The translations under genes and the position numbers were made by a program. This document shows, in pieces, positions 61,955 through 64,000 of a stretch of DNA of 64,000 nucleotides (positions within the stretch are counted from its first letter, which is position 1; the number at the start of each line of letters is the position of its first letter). Origin of the DNA: Mesorhizobium sp. B1-1-8 (GTDB taxonomy: Bacteria > Pseudomonadota > Alphaproteobacteria > Rhizobiales > Rhizobiaceae); contig NZ_CP083956.1 of the NCBI RefSeq assembly GCF_006442795.2, positions 2,457,501 through 2,521,500 of the forward strand, in the 5' to 3' direction. Under the pieces are notes generated by a model, which saw nothing but the letters and a program-made list of their open reading frames with translations, did not search any database and was not told the DNA's origin.

Positions 61955-62952
61955 GCGAAGCGCAACCTCTGGCCGATGCCTTGCCGGCCGGCTTTGGCCA
62001 GCATCGCCTTGCCGAGCGCGATGTCGGAGAGCGACAGGCCGCGATGCCAGAACAGGATCGTCTCGTCGTCACTTTCACGTCCGGGCTTCAGGCCGGCGGC
62101 GATCTGGCCGAGCTCGGCATGCAGCGTGTTTTCGCTCAAGCGTCCGGTCTCGACATGGGCGCGCAGCGAGCCGAACTTGCCGCCCTTGCACTGGCCCCAG
62201 TCGTCGACGACCAGCTTCTGCATGATGTCGGTGAGCGACAGTTCCACCGCGCTCATCGTGCCGTACGGCATGACCAGCGCACCGCGCTTGATCCATTCGG
62301 TCTTGAGCAGCGGCTGCGGCTCGGGCAGGCGCGAAGCCTCGACGACGATGTCGGCGCCTTCGACGCAGCTTCTCCAGTCGGCGACTGCCGTGACCGTCTT
62401 GCCGAGGTCGGCCGAGAGTTTGGCGGCAAAGCCGTCGCGGCTTTCGGGCCGGCGCGAATGGACGCGGATCTCGTCGAAATCGAAGAGATGGTCGAGCAGG
62501 CGCACGTTCCAGCAGGCGGTGCCGCGCGCGCCGATATGGCCGAGCACCCTGGAATTCCTGCGCGCCAGATGCTTGGCGCCGATCGCGGTGACGGCGCCGG
62601 TGCGCATGTCGGTGATGACGGTGGCATCAAGGATGGCGCGCGGCGTGCCGGTGCGCGGGTCGAACAGGTTCAGGATGCCGAATTCAGACGGCAGGCCTTG
62701 CTGGTAATTGTCTACGTAGTCGCCGACGATCTTGACGCCGGCCGCATCGAGCGGCGCCACATAGCCGCGCAGCACGTTGAAATGGCCGTGGAAGGACGGG
62801 TCGGGCTCGAGGTGGACGCGCGGCTCGATCACCGTCTGGCCGTTGCCTTGCGCGATGAGGCCGGCCTCGACCGCATCGATGATCTCGGCGTCGGTCATCG
62901 CCAGCGCTTCGATATCGAGCGCGTTGAGGTAGTCGATATAGATGGGCTTCAT
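61951..62952 (-). CDS. Ornithine cyclodeaminase/mu-crystallin family protein
   Basis: 333 residues from ATG 62952 (GAGGGA upstream). The N-terminal substrate domain has ILNLFDPRTGTPRAILDATVITDMRTGAVTAIGAKHLAR. The NAD-binding loop reads VLGHIGARGTACWNVRLL, different from the usual GxGxQA. The C-terminus is GTMSAVELSLTDIM. It may be an NAD-dependent imine reductase, deaminase or dehydrogenase. It is translated with the MIO-less histidase homologue, so both probably act on the same compound. Confidence 0.85.
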   Translation of the reverse strand: MKPIYIDYLNALDIEALAMTDAEIIDAVEAGLIAQGNGQTVIEPRVHLEPDPSFHGHFNVLRGYVAPLDAAGVKIVGDYVDNYQQGLPSEFGILNLFDPRTGTPRAILDATVITDMRTGAVTAIGAKHLARRNSRVLGHIGARGTACWNVRLLDHLFDFDEIRVHSRRPESRDGFAAKLSADLGKTVTAVADWRSCVEGADIVVEASRLPEPQPLLKTEWIKRGALVMPYGTMSAVELSLTDIMQKLVVDDWGQCKGGKFGSLRAHVETGRLSENTLHAELGQIAAGLKPGRESDDETILFWHRGLSLSDIALGKAMLAKAGRQGIGQRLRFA

Positions 62953-63037
62953 GCATTTCCCTCGGCCACCGCATCCATAACAGGCCGCGACGCCGCACGA
63001 AAGTTTGTTGGTTAAACTTCTGGACTGGACCAGGTCT

Positions 63038-63925
63038 CTATACCGGGCGGTAAACTTTCTCAGCGGTGTTCCAGAAGATGTCCGCCTCGGCCGTCGCGCC
63101 ATGCTTTGCCACCGCGTCCCGGTGCGCCTTGATCAGCTCGGCGTGGCTGGTCCACAGCTTCTCGATCGGGAAGTTCGAGCCGAACATCAGCCGATCGCTG
63201 CCGAGGATTTCTATCGCATTGTCGACGATATAGGCGATTAGCTGCGGATCGTTGCGGTGCACGAAGGTGCCGAGCCCCGACAGCTTGGCGTAGAGATTGC
63301 CCGCAGCGGAGAGCGTGCGCAGGCCGGCCTTCCACGCCTCGGTTGTTTCCGGCGCCATACTGGTCAGCATGCCGGCGTGGGTGAGGATGAAATTGGTTTC
63401 GGGGTTCTCGCCGACCAGCGTCAGACCGTCCTGCATCTGCGCCGGGAAGAGCTGCAGGTCGAAGGAGAGGCCATAATCCTTGAGCCGCGCCACATTGGCG
63501 CGCACCTTGGGATCGATCACCTGGTCGGCGGAGGCGGCGAAGCGAAACGCCGGCGTCTCGTGCCAGTGGAGCTGCATGCGCACGCCGCGCAGCAGCGGAT
63601 ATTTCTTCAGCCGATCGATTTGCGGCCGCACGTCGTCGACCGTCATGTCGGCATAGCCGACGATGGCGTGCGGCCAGCCGGTCTCGTCGGCTGTCTTCTG
63701 CAGGAAGGCGACTTCCTTCTCGAAGTCCTCCTTGGCCCAGTTGGTCTGGACATAGACGGCCTTCTCGACGCCGGAGCCTTGCTGGTCTTCGAGGAATTCC
63801 TCGATCGGATAGTCGCGGCGGATCGGCTCGTAGGGGCCGAAGATGCGCGGCACCATCGGCCCAACCAGCCACGGCTGGTCCTGCTGGCGCCAGATGTGGA
63901 AATGCGCGTCGATGGCTTTCTGCAT
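63038..63925 (-). CDS. Amidohydrolase 2-family metal-dependent hydrolase
   Basis: 295 residues, compact amidohydrolase (ACMSD/lactonase-like) TIM barrel. HxH metal motif DAHFHIW (His8, His10), then GVRMQLHWHE, FILTHAGM and FGSNFPIEK with the conserved acidic/His positions. Members hydrolyse sugar lactones or decarboxylate. ATG 63925 overlaps the stop of the preceding gene (TGATG); GTG 63928 is possible. It lies 85 bases before the cyclodeaminase-like gene on the same strand. Confidence 0.87.
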   Translation of the reverse strand: MQKAIDAHFHIWRQQDQPWLVGPMVPRIFGPYEPIRRDYPIEEFLEDQQGSGVEKAVYVQTNWAKEDFEKEVAFLQKTADETGWPHAIVGYADMTVDDVRPQIDRLKKYPLLRGVRMQLHWHETPAFRFAASADQVIDPKVRANVARLKDYGLSFDLQLFPAQMQDGLTLVGENPETNFILTHAGMLTSMAPETTEAWKAGLRTLSAAGNLYAKLSGLGTFVHRNDPQLIAYIVDNAIEILGSDRLMFGSNFPIEKLWTSHAELIKAHRDAVAKHGATAEADIFWNTAEKVYRPV

Positions 63926-64000
63926 CACGAGACCCTTTTCCAGATGGCGTCGGCCGCCGGGGCAGGGCGGGCGAGCGACAGGATGAAATTGCTGAGGCTC
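63925..64000 (-). CDS. 3' end of an unidentified gene (partial)
   Basis: The last 24 complete codons of a frame entering from the right edge, ending in IWKRVS and TGA. Composition (SLSNFILSLARPAPAADAIW) is protein-like, and its stop overlaps the amidohydrolase start (TGATG), so it is an upstream operon member. The family cannot be named from so little sequence. Confidence 0.5.
   Translation of the reverse strand, partial: SLSNFILSLARPAPAADAIWKRVS

Overview
The window is high-GC alphaproteobacterial DNA, most like Mesorhizobium or a close relative (Rhizobiales). The reasons are a short second FtsZ, the ehu-eut-doe ectoine cluster in the order known from Sinorhizobium, rhizopine-type moc gene homologues, NasST-controlled nitrate assimilation, a candidate EcfG-type stress promoter, and several families of intergenic palindromes typical of rhizobial genomes. 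This is recognition from protein and repeat families; no rRNA or tRNA gene was seen. The genes are closely packed and read as ordinary chromosomal accessory metabolism. No insertion sequence, integrase, phage gene or CRISPR array was recognised.

Layout. 1-3659 (minus): an XRE regulator translationally coupled to hyfB-hyfC-hyfE, the membrane arm of a hydrogenase-4/complex-I-like machine that runs off the left edge. 3982-9291: ftsZ2, an aldolase of the DapA family followed by a fragment of an amidohydrolase gene, a KTSC-domain protein, an acidic small protein beside an ATP-dependent DNA ligase, and a cysteine hydrolase. 8848-12118 (minus): emrA-emrB multidrug efflux with a PCC-domain protein, preceded by a 27-bp operator-like palindrome. 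12365-27116: the complete ectoine/hydroxyectoine system. On the minus strand are a zinc-type dehydrogenase, doeD, doeC and an AsnC regulator; on the plus strand enuR, ehuABCD, eutABC, doeA and doeB. Uptake (Ehu), conversion of hydroxyectoine to ectoine (EutABC), ring opening and deacetylation (DoeA, DoeB), transamination (DoeD) and oxidation (DoeC) would yield aspartate.

27147-36345 (minus): nitrate assimilation. nasT and nasS (ANTAR antiterminator and its nitrate sensor) precede a leader with a sigma-54 promoter, an ANTAR-type hairpin and a terminator. Beyond it lie a 57-residue twin-arginine protein, narK, nirB, nirD and nasA. 36568-38356: a DUF2231 membrane protein and a lipoprotein sugar dehydrogenase. 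38392-45780: a ROK regulator, then glycosyltransferase, glycogen-debranching-type glucosidase, otsA and otsB (trehalose synthesis).

46086-64000 is a catabolic block. A LacI regulator with a divergent hydroxyacid dehydrogenase controls a sugar ABC transporter and a ketose 3-epimerase-like enzyme. The lower beta-ketoadipate genes follow (pcaD; pcaI-J-F). Next is a five-gene plus-strand operon: MocA-like oxidoreductase, MocC-like isomerase, MocD-like non-haem di-iron oxygenase, MocE Rieske ferredoxin, and a PanB-like protein that has lost its metal ligands. Converging on it is a minus-strand operon with an amidohydrolase, an ornithine-cyclodeaminase-family protein and a histidase-family protein in which the Ser of the MIO-forming Ala-Ser-Gly is missing. 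These last two operons are the strongest candidates for an undescribed pathway.
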